64,000 bases of DNA from assembly GCA_025890175.1 (NCBI GenBank), contig JANPYM010000011.1, forward strand, positions 972,299-1,036,298, read 5' to 3'. The notes beneath the pieces were generated by a model. The model did no database searches, was not told the DNA's origin, and worked only from the letters and a program-made list of their open reading frames with translations. A program made the translations under genes and the position numbers. Positions 1 through 11,705 of the stretch are shown piece after piece. Each line of letters begins with the position of its first letter. Within the stretch, counting starts at the first letter, position 1. Source of the DNA: Ciborinia camelliae. Taxonomy: Eukaryota > Ascomycota > Leotiomycetes > Helotiales > Sclerotiniaceae.

Positions 1-755
1 ATGGAGAATCTATGTACAACCTCGAAGGAAAGATTGGTGGTGATGCCGAATTATCTCCTCGTGGGGAGATGTATGCCAAGAAATTACCTGCACTGGTTCG
101 CGAATCGGTAGGAGTAAGTACTTTCCAATCGAGATCTAATCGAATCCCATGACTAATGTATACAGGATAACCGTCCTTTGACTGTCTGGACTTCGACCCT
201 TCGTCGCACAATCGCCACGGCTCGTCACCTTCCTAATGACTATAATCAGCTTCAATGGAAAGCCCTCGATGAACTTAACTCTGGTGTTTGTGATGGACTG
301 ACCTATCAAGATATTAAAGAGCAATATCCGGATGATTTCGATGCCCGTGATGAGGATAAATATAACTATAGATATCGAGGTGGAGAATCTTATCGTGATG
401 TTGTTATTCGTCTAGAGCCCATTATCATGGAATTGGAGAGATCAGAGGATATTTTGATTGTTACCCATCAAGCTGTTCTTCGGTAAGCTCCACCCGTCTA
501 AATGCTTGCTTTGCTTATAACCTGCTTACCACGTCTAGTTGCATCTACGCTTACTTCATGAAGAAGCCCCAAGATGAATCACCATGGATGGCCGTACCTC
601 TTCACACCCTCATCAAGCTTACCCCTCGTGCTTATGGTACACAAGAGGTCCGCTACGATGCACAAATCCCTGCTGTTAGTACTTGGCGTGGTAAGGGTAG
701 TGTTGCGAAGCATGAAGACCCGGTTCCTGATACTACTGCGACTACTGTTGGTTAG
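1..755 (+). CDS. 6-phosphofructo-2-kinase/fructose-2,6-bisphosphatase, C-terminal phosphatase part (5' truncated by window)
   Basis: The enzyme sets fructose-2,6-bisphosphate levels and so the balance of glycolysis and gluconeogenesis in the cytosol. The window opens inside the phosphatase active site: bases 1-2 (AT) fit the end of a His codon and are followed by GESMYNLEGKIGGDAELSPRG, the histidine-phosphatase signature of this family. Exons are about 3-113, 166-482 and 539-755, with introns 114-165 (branch CTAAT) and 483-538. TLRRTIATA and VTHQAVLRC are further core phosphatase motifs, the latter crossing the second splice site. The kinase half lies off the left edge. A codon ending in AT at the catalytic position is compatible with an active His, as in yeast Fbp26, rather than the Ser reported for Pfk26, but the codon is only two-thirds visible. 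Family call is secure; the sub-type is inferred. Confidence 0.93.
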
Positions 756-2472
756 TAATTTCTATACTTTGTATCGAAGGTTTCGCTCACTCGTAATAGT
801 AGTAGATGGCAAATAAATATTCGATAATGACACGCCATTGCTTACTTTCCGTCGTACAATCAATCTTCTAAACTGGCTGGCAATTTTCATCTACACTATG
901 ATTTTCGCCTAGGCTTTGGATGCATAGCGATTTGGCGTTACCTTGATTTCTTTTGAACCTTGTGTTACAAGCAGACGTGTTTACACATTTTTTTGTTCCC
1001 TTTTCTTTGGTTTTTTTGTTTCACGTGCATATGTTAGATATGAACTCAGGCAGGTGGGTAATATCTGGAGCGTTGGAGATGGATTATGATACATCGGTAG
1101 TGAAAATTTGGGCTTTTCTTGTATTATGCTTTTGCATGGATGGGATGGACAGGAAGATGAGTTGAGATAAAAGGTAGAGAGAGAGAGAGGGAGGGGTACA
1201 TATGGATTGAGGGGCATTTGACTTTTAAGAGGAAGAGATACCAGCCGAGAGGGGTTTTGATTGAGAGCAGAGGAGGAAAAATGAAGAATCATAGTAGGAA
1301 TGGGTGGGTAGGTCAGATATCTATCTCCATATACTAAGAACCAACAAGGCTTGGAATGGAGAGCAGAGCGGGATGGGAACGCTCGATCGAGATAATCATA
1401 TATTATATTATATTATATTATTTTAGATACCTATCTATCTATAGTGGAGGAAGAATCAAATTCATCCTAGGTACCTACTTTATACATGGTAGCACGTGAC
1501 TGGCTGGAGATATAAGTTATAGTAGGTGGGTAGGTACTTACTTCATCTCGGCACTCTCATGTTAGGTAGGTGGGTTGGTTGGTAGGTAGGTTGGTAGGTA
1601 GATAGGAGGGAGATAGGAGGAAGGGAGATACTAGGTAGATACTAGGTAGGTAACGATAATAAGATGATATAATATAATAATGATAGGTAATAATACAATA
1701 ATAATATAGGTAGGTACCGTGACTATCTCCGTGAACTTTGAAAGTTTAAACTTGTAACTTGGAAACTTGGAAACTTAAAAACTATCCATCTACCCTAGGT
1801 ACCTCTTTCCCCATCCGTGCTCGGCTTCCTTCCTTCTTCTAGGTTGGTTGGTTGGTGGATGGGAGGAGGGAGGAGGGAGGAGGGGGAGGAGGTAAGTTAT
1901 AATATACAATGTACAGGGAGGGATAGGTGAGTCCTGAGTCGTGCGTGACCTTGTGTTTTATGTTTCATATTTCATGTTTCATGTTATGGTATTTAGTTGT
2001 GGATGCAGTTTTGTAGTAATGTAGTAAATAGGTAATGTAATAATATAATAATATAATTAAGTAATATAATTATTAATAAGTAGTGTAATAAATAATAAGT
2101 AGTGTAATTAGTATGCTAATAGTTAGTTAAGAATTGGGAGTTGGATAATAGATCTCGGAGATAATGGATTGTATTCTAATAAAACCCATAAGTACCTGTA
2201 GGATTAGAATCGGCATTCGGTTGGTCACATCAACATTATTAGATTCCATTACTATAGGTCCTAGGTAGGTAAGATCTTTACTATAATGTATATATATATA
2301 AATAAATAAATAAAATCCATCGGGGTCCGGAAATCTTTCTTGGGTACCTACCTAGATAGGTTAGGCTCGGCTATGTAGGTAGGTACTAGGTACGTAGGTA
2401 GGTAGGTATAAGGTAGGTATATATAAATAGATTTAAGCGCAGCCCTTCCAGGTCCCTTCCGGTTGCTTACAG

Positions 2473-2492
2473 GGCCGGCCGGCCGGCCGGCC
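2473..2492. repeat. (GGCC)5 perfect palindromic array
   Basis: Five uninterrupted GGCC units, fully self-complementary, embedded in otherwise AT-rich sequence between GGTA microsatellites. No function is assigned. Confidence 0.9.
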
Positions 2493-2818
2493 TCGTAGCG
2501 CTCGCTGATGTATATGTATATGTAGTTGGAGATGGAGATATCGGTGCCGTGCCAGAGTTTTGTTTATGATTCGGCGCTTCCAATTGCAGCGATAAATTTA
2601 TGTTTGAGGTAGGTACTGTATGCATCTTACCGTAAGGTATCTTAAAAGTCACCTATATCCTCTCGGTGCCCGGAGAGGGTACCTAGGTAGATACTCGGTA
2701 GCTGGAGATGGTATTGGAAATGGTAGATGGTACTTATTTACTATATGCAAATCCGGGTACGCGTACGGAGTACAGCTTACTTACCTACACTATTGTAATA
2801 GGTAACACATGCCCCATA

Positions 2819-3657
2819 ATAATAAATTACCTACCTAAAAATAAAAAGAAAATTATAAAATCTATATTTTATTAAATTTCTTTTAAATTTTCAATAAATT
2901 TCTTTAATATATTAAATTTATAATATAAATTAAATATTAAATTTAAACAAAACAATTCTTTATCTTTTTTAAAAATAAATACAATTTTTAATTCGAATAT
3001 AATGAAAAAATTAAATACAAAATGAATACATTCTAATTTTTCTATTAACTAATATTAATATTAATATTATAAAAAATATTTGAAGTTATTCAAAATATAC
3101 TGCATATCTACAAATCATATATATACTTTAATATTACCATTTTAGTATAACTATTATCAATACATTTTATACAAATAAAATTTTGATAATTCAAACGATT
3201 TTAAATTCTAATTAATTAATTGTAATGATTTTAAAATTATACAATAATATCAAATAAATATTATTAACTTTAACAACAAACACCACTAGTTTTAACTAAT
3301 TTAATATAATTTTATATATTTTCAACGCAACAAAAAATGAATAGCTTCAAATTTCAGATTTTGAAAAAATTAGCCCAAACTTTATACTTTAAATTTAAAA
3401 TATTTAAAATTTTTTAGATTGGTCCAAGTTTTATACCTCAAATCTAAAGCATTTTAAATAATCCCTGCAAATTGCTTTCATTTTTATTAATTTATTAACA
3501 AAATCGAAATTAATTCATTTCGAATTTAAACAAAATTACAATTTCAAAATTTTATCCACTATACAATAAATATATAATTTCAAATTAAATATAAAATTTT
3601 AAATCGAATATAGATTTTTGAATCCGATTAATAACAGATTTTATAATCCCCCATTCC
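2819..3657. repeat. AT-rich island (RIP-like relic)
   Basis: Roughly 840 bp made almost wholly of A and T, with sharp edges against GGTA-rich flanks and no open frame of note. A 12-mer attataaaatct near 2852 recurs inverted as agattttataat near 3636, at the two ends of the island. This could be chance in such sequence. Internal duplicated segments differ only by transitions, which points to repeat-induced point mutation of an old repeat. Confidence 0.6.
3373..3454 (+). repeat. Two diverged direct copies differing only by transitions
   Basis: Segments 3373-3405 and 3422-3454 align over 33 bp without gaps. All eight differences I count are C/T or A/G. This is the pattern expected from RIP acting on duplicated DNA. 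Confidence 0.6.
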
Positions 3658-4367
3658 CTTTAAGGTACCTATCTAATACCTAAATACCTAGGTCTGGTAG
3701 ATCTCAATTAATCGGTTGAATGATATTGAAACATTGCTACCTTGCTACCTTGCTACCTTTATCTTAGCGACGATTTGCTTGTTGCTTGTTGCCTGTCGGC
3801 GCGTAGATTGTGTGTGTGTGTATTTTGCATGGATCGAGTCTCGACTTATTTGTCTGAGCCCCTCTCGCCAATGTGATACGTTGTTTCCATTTTTATATAC
3901 CGGTAGGTATTTAGGTATTTGTTTGTTGGTAAGTTGTAGGTTGGTTGGTTGGTTCTTCAGCTGAGATGCGAATTAGCGATGCTAATCAGATGTGTGTGTG
4001 AGGTATTTTAAGATATATATATAGATACCTAGGTAGGTAACTATGTAAGAGAGAGGGTGGGATTGAATTTTGAGCTTTGAGATATTATAATTAGAGAGAA
4101 ACGATTGTAAGGATTTTTGTTCCATTTGGTTTTATTGATTGATTGATTGATTGTTTTTCATTTGAGTCTTTGGATTTCAATCACCTTCTCGTCGTTGCAT
4201 TTATCTTTTCTTGTTTTGATACCATTTCGAATATATTTCTTGTTTTCCCATTTACATTGAAGGGATTCGATTTGAAGTTTCTCTATTTCATCTTGTCTGT
4301 TTATCTGATTTCGACTTTCGGAAGAATTAGAAGAGGGAATCGGACGAAAGAAAACGCTATCGCCGCT

Positions 4368-5597
4368 ATGTATTCCTATGCGTCATTGTCTACTCTTTCG
4401 CTTCTGGGTCGTTTGATCGCTTCAGTAAATGCATATCCCACACAATCATATCTGAATCCGAATTCACCAGAAGGTAAGAAACTTTCCGTTCTTCCCAACC
4501 TCAAAAACTAATCTCAATAGCACTCTTAACGTCCAACCAACAACCACAAACCCTCTATACATCTACCACCCTCCAAACCAACCATCCCTCCCGCTCCGGA
4601 ACCCTTAACGTTCACCCCCCTCCATCCCACAATCCCTCTCACACATCATCTACCCTCGCAATCCCCTTCACCCTAACTTCAACCTGTCCCCACCTCGTCC
4701 CAAACTGGAGCTACCTCACCTCAGATCTCCTATCCAATATCCTCCTTACCTATCCCACCGGCCCTACATCTTCTCCTTATTATACATTTTCGCCTGGTAG
4801 CGGATCATCATCTTCTTCTTCTTCCCCTTCCTCTTCTCCTTACTCCCACGACACATACCACATCTCCGAAACCGTAATCCTACCCACCACAACCCAAGGA
4901 GTCGAATTTAGAAGTTCCCTGCACCTCTCCGTCGCACCGCAAAGCGCAGCAGGGATCGGGGGCGTGACGAAAGATGAGTGGAGGAGTTTGCTCGGTTTGC
5001 TGGTTGAAGTGGATGGAATGTTGGGTGGGGAGATGAAGGGGATGGGTTTTGGGAGGTTGGAGATGAGTGGGTTGGTTCCTGTTTTGAAAATGGGGGGTTC
5101 GAAGAGGGGGGTTGGGGGAAGGGGAAAGGGAATGGGAATGGGAATGCTGGGGAAACATAGGTTGGGTCCTTCGGATGTGGTGTTTTCTTCTTCTTCTTCT
5201 TCATCCGCCTCCCCCTCTTCATCGTCTTCTTCTTCTTCTCCTACGGTATCTTATCCCAAGGAATTAGTAAAAGATTGGGGGGAGATCGAACAAAGGAAAG
5301 AAAGAAAAGGCGGAAGAAGAAGGTGACGATGAAGAAGAAGAAGAAGAAGAAGAACAAGAAAAACATTCATTCGCATGGAAAGCGACATGGGTCAATTACG
5401 GCATGGTTACGGATCGAAATGGAAAAGAGGGGTTAAGGGAATGCGCGCAGATGCCATTGGGTTTGGATATTGATGATGATACTGATGTTGATTTTAAGAG
5501 GGGACGAGGGAGTCATGGTGGATTGTTGAAGGGGGAGGATGGAGAGAAGGGGCGTGAGGGGGGGTCTGGGGAAGAGAGGTGGAAAATCGATTTGTAG
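4368..5597 (+). CDS. Putative secreted Ser-rich protein of unknown function
   Basis: I do not recognise the family. The ATG at 4368 gives a signal-peptide-like start (hydrophobic stretch ending VNA before YPTQS). Exons are 4368-4473, 4521-5245 and, less surely, 5301-5597, about 375 residues. Intron 1 (4474-4520) has a clean ACTAAT branch. The middle exon encodes a Ser/Pro-rich domain with single Cys residues, a Gly/Met-rich tract (GKGMGMGM) and poly-Ser runs. The first frame stops near 5325, while another frame carries an acidic run followed by HSFAWKATWVNYGMVTD. An intron 5246-5300 (GTATCT...AAAG) restores the frame, but its branch site is weak, so a sequencing or real frameshift is an alternative. 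The upstream in-frame ATG at 4143 would bury the signal peptide. It may be a wall or secreted protein. Confidence 0.55.
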
Positions 5598-7229
5598 ATT
5601 GGGGATTGGGAAGTGGGAATTGCGTCTAAACTTAGGTATGGAGCGGGAAACTGGAGTTTGTATGTTGGGATGCTACTCGGTGTATTCAGTGGATAGTTTG
5701 GAAGATACTCATTTGATAGTAGGGTATGATATCATAAGAGATATTCATAACAATGGATTGGTCTCAATTTTGGCGTCGTGGGTGGTGGGATTTTGTAGTG
5801 ACTAGGAAATCTTACATCTTACATCTTAAATGTTGATGGTCTGTATGACTCTAAATCCAGGACTTTAGCAGAGTGGATCTTGAAGCATATTGAGGAAGAC
5901 TTTAAAAGGGAAAGGTAATTAATTATAAGACAAGTAGAAAGAATGTAATAGGATTGTGAAGATAGATGAATTAACAAATCTATATAAGTGTCAAAGTTAA
6001 ATAGAAGCTACAGAAAAAGAAGTCAAAATAACCCGAAAGGAAAAAATAGAAATGAAGGGGTGATCGAAGGGTAGAGGTGAAAATCAAAGAATATTTAATA
6101 TTTAGTAGGTTGAGAGGTTCATGTATAGCTGGAAGGTAAAGGGAAAGTGAAAATGGATAATTCAAAGAGGATAGAAATACCAAAATACCAAAATATTATT
6201 ATATTATTAAATTTTTATATGGTTGAGCAATATTGAGATATAGTGTCTCCGAGTTTTATATGTCACGACTACTTATAGTGTGACCTTCATGATATGGTCT
6301 GTGCGCGTTTCTTGGAAATTCTTTTCTTCCGATAGGTTGGTTCTTCAGACTTCATCTCTTCCTACCTACCTACCTACCTAGGCAGTTTTGTCTTTTCGGT
6401 CTTTTCGAGGTATTTCTTTTGTTGATTTGTTCAACAGCGAGTCTTTGGATCTACTGATATGATTTGCTCACATCCTTTTCATTGGGGTCTTTAAAGAGAC
6501 TCCGGACTTGTAATCTATCATCTCGATAATCTAGGATGGTTGATTTTATTTTATATATAGACTCGAGGTAGATTTTGTTCTGAGGTATGTGTAATTAGGA
6601 TAGAACTTGGGACTTGGGTGTGAGAAGGATATTAAATTTCTAGCAAAATGGTTGGTCTGACTGGTAGGTATAGGCTAACTAGGTAGGGTATGTATCTTTC
6701 CATCGTTTCTCGTTATGTACTTGCTTGCTAATATGTTTCCATTGTTTCTAGTTATCTCCTTGCTCTTGCTATTATATTCCCATTATTTCTCGTTGTCCGC
6801 TTTCTTTCTAGCCTATCTCTTTCGTGTCTGGTACAGATCACACATTCTGAGCTTATCCACAATTTATGCTCACAAGTATCCATCCTTCCCCTCTTAAGGG
6901 AGGAGAAAGTAATAGGGTTCTCTAAGCCATATCTTTCTGCGAGATACACAATGCTTCAGCTGCCTGTCGCTCGCATTTCCGAAAAGAAACGTCAAAAACT
7001 CGGAAAAGGGACCAAAAAAAAGAAAAGAAACACATCCTTGATGCCTATGCCGCTCGCTATGCCGTTTCAACGCTCGTTCTATCACTATGCTCCTTGCCAT
7101 ACTGCTCGCAATTGACGCAACATTTTTGAAACGCCTACGCCATGCATGCTGCAAAATCACTTCAACTTCCCTCATCTAGCGAGATATGTTTAGACAAACA
7201 CATCGCCATTATATTCTTCGGGGACTGAT
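5598..7229. other. Intergenic region, no supported gene
   Basis: Contains the 3' region of the preceding gene, a TACC run near 6362-6380 and short unrelated frames on both strands. I see no family motif, RNA gene or long repeat. Confidence 0.6.
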
Positions 7230-8333
7230 TTATCCGTCGATCTCTTCAAACAGACTCTTCATGTCGCCAATCTCATTAATTTCTTCCTCATCAAACAAGA
7301 CTTTATCATCCACTCGTTGTCTCATTAATCCAACTCTATCGCCTGAGAATGGTTCGATATAATTTCCTGCCGTTCCCTCCTCTGAATCTTCCTTAAACTT
7401 TGGAATGGGCAAGCCCATCTTCCTAACTCCAGCTTGCTTCAATTCAGGCAAAGTTGGATATTCAGCTCTCTCTGATAATTCCACATCCAAACTTGGGTGT
7501 CCCCAGATAGTCTTTTGGGCAAAGATGCCAGACAATCCGTCACTGAAGACCTTTCCTCCAAAGGCTGGTCGAATCTTAACATGAACTCCTTCGCATCCCT
7601 CTGTACCCTTCAATCTCATGAGTTCCTCCTTCTGTTTTATCTTCTTGTTCATGGCATCCTTGGCGTCATTCTTCCTCTCCTCTCTATGTTTAACCAGATC
7701 TTCTTTGGATTTTGGAAAATAGGGTGAAGTTGCAAGACCCAGGTGGGTGCCCTGAACGCGGAGCCTATCGAAATTCTTCCCAATTTCGTAGGGAGCGCTG
7801 CGGTGCGTGAGTGAAGTTCCTGCTGCAGCATTCATTGAAAAGGCATTTGGAGTCGAATTTGTGAGCAGGTGTGCGGTTGTATTGTTGACACGGGTGGAAG
7901 TACCACTGGCAATTGCACGAGGGGGTAGGGGGTTTCCTCGACGAGAAAATAGTGGTTGCTGCATGTATGATGAGACTTCTGGTCCGACAGAAGCTGTGGA
8001 ACTTCCAGAGACAGATCGCGGTCCGTTATTTCCTTCTCTTCCACCCACCTTGCCAGTACCATTACTAGCTTGCGTAGGTCTTGCCAATATTCCCGTAACC
8101 ACATGCCCCGCAGTTCCTCCACCCGAGTTTTCAAATACCTTGCCATCCAGCAAGGTGTTGGCTCCCAATGCAGGGAAATCATTTGCAGAAGGTGAATATT
8201 GCCCATCGGATTCCATCAAAGGGCTAAGCTTTTGAGCCATGCGAGCTCTGATTCCCGGGCGGTGGTTTCTCTGCCGTTGGCTAGAACCAGTTTCTTGAGG
8301 GCGCTTGATAGCTCCATTGGGTGGCGGCTCCAT
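7230..8333 (-). CDS. Conserved-looking hypothetical protein, 367 aa, low-complexity N-terminus
   Basis: Single-exon frame with an ATG start (CAT at 8331-8333). I do not recognise a named family. The N-terminal half is disordered and rich in Ser, Gly, Asn and Pro, with basic patches (QRQRNHRPGIRARM) and a short NDFPALG motif at residues 51-57, similar to the DFPAL motifs seen in several RNA-metabolism proteins. A Lys/Glu-rich, probably helical segment follows at about 205-245, then a more conserved-looking C-terminal part with IWGHPSLDVEL and YPTLPELKQAGVRKMGLPIPKF, ending in an acidic tail. There is no signal peptide or membrane segment. An intracellular, possibly RNA-associated role would be guesswork from composition alone. 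The three 80-bp repeats in front lie in its promoter or leader. Confidence 0.75.
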   Translation of the reverse strand: MEPPPNGAIKRPQETGSSQRQRNHRPGIRARMAQKLSPLMESDGQYSPSANDFPALGANTLLDGKVFENSGGGTAGHVVTGILARPTQASNGTGKVGGREGNNGPRSVSGSSTASVGPEVSSYMQQPLFSRRGNPLPPRAIASGTSTRVNNTTAHLLTNSTPNAFSMNAAAGTSLTHRSAPYEIGKNFDRLRVQGTHLGLATSPYFPKSKEDLVKHREERKNDAKDAMNKKIKQKEELMRLKGTEGCEGVHVKIRPAFGGKVFSDGLSGIFAQKTIWGHPSLDVELSERAEYPTLPELKQAGVRKMGLPIPKFKEDSEEGTAGNYIEPFSGDRVGLMRQRVDDKVLFDEEEINEIGDMKSLFEEIDG

Positions 8334-8451
8334 TATTTCGCTGGTAAATGTAGGATGGAAAGGTAAATGTGACGTTGTTCTTGTTCTTTGATTAATGGAT
8401 AGGTATTTGTAAGTGTGAATGTCGTGTCAACTCCTGAATCAAAACTTGTCA

Positions 8452-8660
8452 GATCGGAGAATTGATCAAGGTGCGATTCTCAATTAAAGAAGGACTGTGA
8501 ATCTCCTTTCAATCACCAGAATCAAACCCTAACAATTGGAAGAATTGATAGAGGTGTGATCCTAGAGTAAAGAGGGAGAAAAGTAGAGAAAGCAAGCATA
8601 CAAAAAGCTTTGAAGTGGGAAGAATAAACAGAGGTGCAAGCTTTAAGTAAAGAGGAAGAG
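8452..8660. repeat. Three degenerate copies of an about 80-bp unit
   Basis: Related segments built around ggaagaattgatagaggtg and aagtaaagaggaag start near 8457, 8538 and 8617, spaced about 80-83 bp. They sit just upstream of the minus-strand gene starting at 8333. Confidence 0.6.
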
Positions 8661-9162
8661 GTAGAGCAAGAAGCAAGAAGCAAGACAAAAACTGTTAAAA
8701 ATCAGTTTATTGTACTAGGACCGTAGGCTATCTATAACTAACTTATCTGAGTTATTGGAGCTGTTGTCGCAGACAGAAAGCTCTGATCTCTTGTTTATTT
8801 TCATCTATCGACAGAAAGGATACCCGGTATATGAGAGGCTCCGAAAGCTATAGAAGAGAATCAACCAGTGATTGGGAGATAGACGAAGAGAAAGAAGACG
8901 ATAAGGCTATCGGTTTCCTGCTTTGAGCATGGGGCTTTTTCAGGAGGCTGGTCGGTGGTTTGATGTGGGCTGTTGGGTTCGAGCAGTGGATTGAGTGAAT
9001 AGTTTACAGTGTATGATGGGTACGGTTTGGCTGAACGATATGGTTGGCAAAATTGATATGGTCTCATGAGAAAAATTAATGATTTTCTTTTGTGGATTGA
9101 CAGCTGTACTTGATTTTGGGTGTCTGATGTTTCGAGTAAGGCGATTCTAGTGAATTGACCTT

Positions 9163-9297
9163 CAGCAAGTAAAGTCCCCTTTGATTTGTCTACAGCAGTG
9201 AGACTGTATTGAGTCAATTTGAAGTTTAAGAAACAGCAAGTAAAGTCGCCTTTGATTTGTCTACAGTAGTGAGACTGTATTGAGTCAATTTGAAGTT
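9163..9297. repeat. 71-bp-period tandem duplication
   Basis: Copies 9163-9226 and 9234-9297 both start cagcaagtaaagtc and end caatttgaagtt, with two visible substitutions. This is a recent local duplication. Confidence 0.9.
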
Positions 9298-11572
9298 GAA
9301 TTTCTTACTTCCTACCGTATCTACAGTTTTCTCAATATTAATTTTGAACTTGCGTCGTCACTTTTGATACGATGATGCAAGGTGCAATATCTAGCGATTT
9401 CGGACTTGGATGTATGTATGCGAAAGATTCTCCTTGTCTATATTTTGGAAAGTATGCTTTGGGTCTTTAGTGGTACGTGTAAAATTGATGTCGGATGATA
9501 TTGGTGTTGTTATTCATACATGAGATTTCAAGCTTTATGGACAAGGTCAGATCTCGTCTCATAACCTTTTTTATGAGAGAAAAGAAGAGAGGAAACCTTT
9601 GAAGGTTGGGAGAAAGGAAAGAAGAGCTGGGAAGTGAGAGTCGGTGGAGGCTGTGAAAGTGAAGTGAAGTGAAAGCTTGCAATGTATTGAATTGCTGGTT
9701 ATGGGGGAGAAATAGCGATACCAAAAGGCTTGAGTTGAGATAAAACTAGCTGGGCTGAAGTTTCTACAGCATGATTATATATTGGGATGGTATTTGGGGA
9801 TTTTTTGCTGTGGGATATTCATCGTGTGTCCTATATGTGATGTTCATTCAGAATTATCAAAGCCGCGAAACACAAGAGGAAAATAGACCGAGAATTAATA
9901 GATGATACTCTGGGTAGCTTAGCTACAAACCATAAACCTTCCATCAATACCACATATGCACATCTTCAGATATCGAATCATGAAATAAGGCTGCAGATTC
10001 CGGGAAGAGTTCATTATAGACGAAATCAATGATGATTTTAAGAAGTGTTGAATTGGAGCATAGGTATATACACTTGCGATTTGAATGCGAGATTCTTCAA
10101 ATATCTACCTGCTATAGTATATTACAAATTGTTTTCTATGATATCATATCTCTTATTACCTACCTACTCTTAACTATATCATTTACTTTTCCTTTCATTG
10201 CTTTCTTTACTACATGTTGGATTCTTTAAGTCACTGCTCATCCTATTAAAAAAGAATGGGACAAAAAAGCGTCGGTACAATCATATTGGAGCCGTACGGG
10301 TTGTAGCGTATGGCGGAACCAGCGCACGCTAGCACGCGCTAGCGCCTACATAGGGTCTATATGGTAATGATCTACCTTAGCATAGCTTACCTAAAAGTAC
10401 TTTACACTTTGAACCCACCAGGTTGATACTAATAGATATCAATAGAAGAGAGGGGGCTATTAATAAGTATATAGATGAGATGCGATACATCTACATTGTA
10501 ACCTTAAGCTCCTTCTTTATAGAGAGCGCAAAGTATCGTATATCTTACATCTACCATATTTTGTCTTTCCTTCCATAGCATTTCCTATTTAACCCATTAC
10601 ATTTAAGTGTCACGCAACAAAGAAACATAATTCTTCAACTTTTTCCCTCACATTATCTGGCTTCTTCTCCTTTTCATCTTAGTAGTCCACAAGTCTCTAT
10701 TATGATGAGAGATAATCTGTGTATTTATACTCTATTCTCGCCCTTAGAGAGTCAGATTGTAGGTTTTTATAAGGAAGTCATGCAGGGAGTAGGTAAGCGA
10801 TATGTATAAATTACTTTTCCTTATATATATGGGATGGTTAGGGTACAGAAAGGTTACTCTTAGTTATGGAAGAGAAGGAATCTAGATACGATATAGTCTA
10901 CGTTATTCTCGTAATACCTCTTTTGAATTATTCACATCCGCCCCGCCCCTCTTCCCAAAAAATCCCCCTCCACACAAGCAAAAAGTGTAACCCCAATTGA
11001 CATATTCCTAATTGAAAGCATCGAATCAGTAAATGCCCAACTCATCCTCAGCAAATCGGCCACATTTGTCTAGCGTAATTTTGAAGAACAATTATTTTGA
11101 TTCAAAACCGAGTAATGAGTAAGCTAAACTCCCTCCTTGCAGTAGCTCTCTTTTTCTTTCATCCGTGGGTTTCCGGATCTCTCGGCTGGGTTAGGTGTCA
11201 TCAAAATTGGGGTAGACTAAACTATTCGTCTATTAGTACACTAGTTGTGGGAGTACAGAGTGGAATATGGGAAAAGAGAATAAAAAACGAGAAAAGAAAA
11301 GAAAACTCACTTATACAAACCACTTACCTTACTTCGATGAAATTGAAGATACACGTACGTGAATATCATATGTAACTCATTATTTGAGCATGAAAAGCTT
11401 CAAATTGAAGAGCTAACGTGAAAAGAGTAAAGTTGGAACTTAGAAGCTCCTCGAAAAGGGGCTAATAGCAGTAGTATCCCCCACTTAGTACGCATACTTT
11501 CACTTGCCACTCGGTTAGAAATTCGTATAAAGTACGTTATTATCTCCCAAGTTTGTCGTTCCAATTCTATGT

Positions 11573-11705
11573 AACGACAAAAATTCCTATTCGATACCTA
11601 CCCTACATCTTATACAACATTTATCCAATTGAATAATTATAACGACGAAAGTTCCTATTCAGTACCTACATCTATTATCGCATTTATCCCAGTCAATAAT
11701 TCGAC
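11573..11705 (+). repeat. 68-bp tandem duplication in the promoter or leader of the DUF3237 gene
   Basis: Two diverged copies starting aacgac at 11573 and 11641 share ttcctattc, cctac and catttatcc blocks in the same order. The second ends immediately before the ATG at 11706. Confidence 0.7.

Larger units (their letters stand above)
756..4367. other. Gene-free, repeat-rich intergenic region
   Basis: About 3.6 kb without a convincing gene. It holds runs of GGTA/TACC (for example around 1555-1640, 2370-2420 and 3900-3950), TATTA runs near 1400, GGAGG runs near 1860, a GGCC array and a very AT-rich island. The many short frames are low-complexity and lack family signatures. The distal part near 4143-4367 is probably the 5' leader of the next gene. 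Confidence 0.7.
8334..11705. other. Long intergenic region, no supported gene
   Basis: About 3.4 kb with only short weak frames on both strands. It carries two separate tandem duplications (8452-8660 and 9163-9297) and a GC-rich spot near 10318-10350 with two GCTAGC sites 10 bp apart in AT-rich surroundings. The last 130 bp form a duplicated promoter segment. No RNA gene was recognised. Confidence 0.6.

Noticed and set aside
8861..9724. Two minus-strand frames of 118 and 85 codons
   Set aside because: They run through a tandem duplication, lack motifs and have no plausible splice partners.
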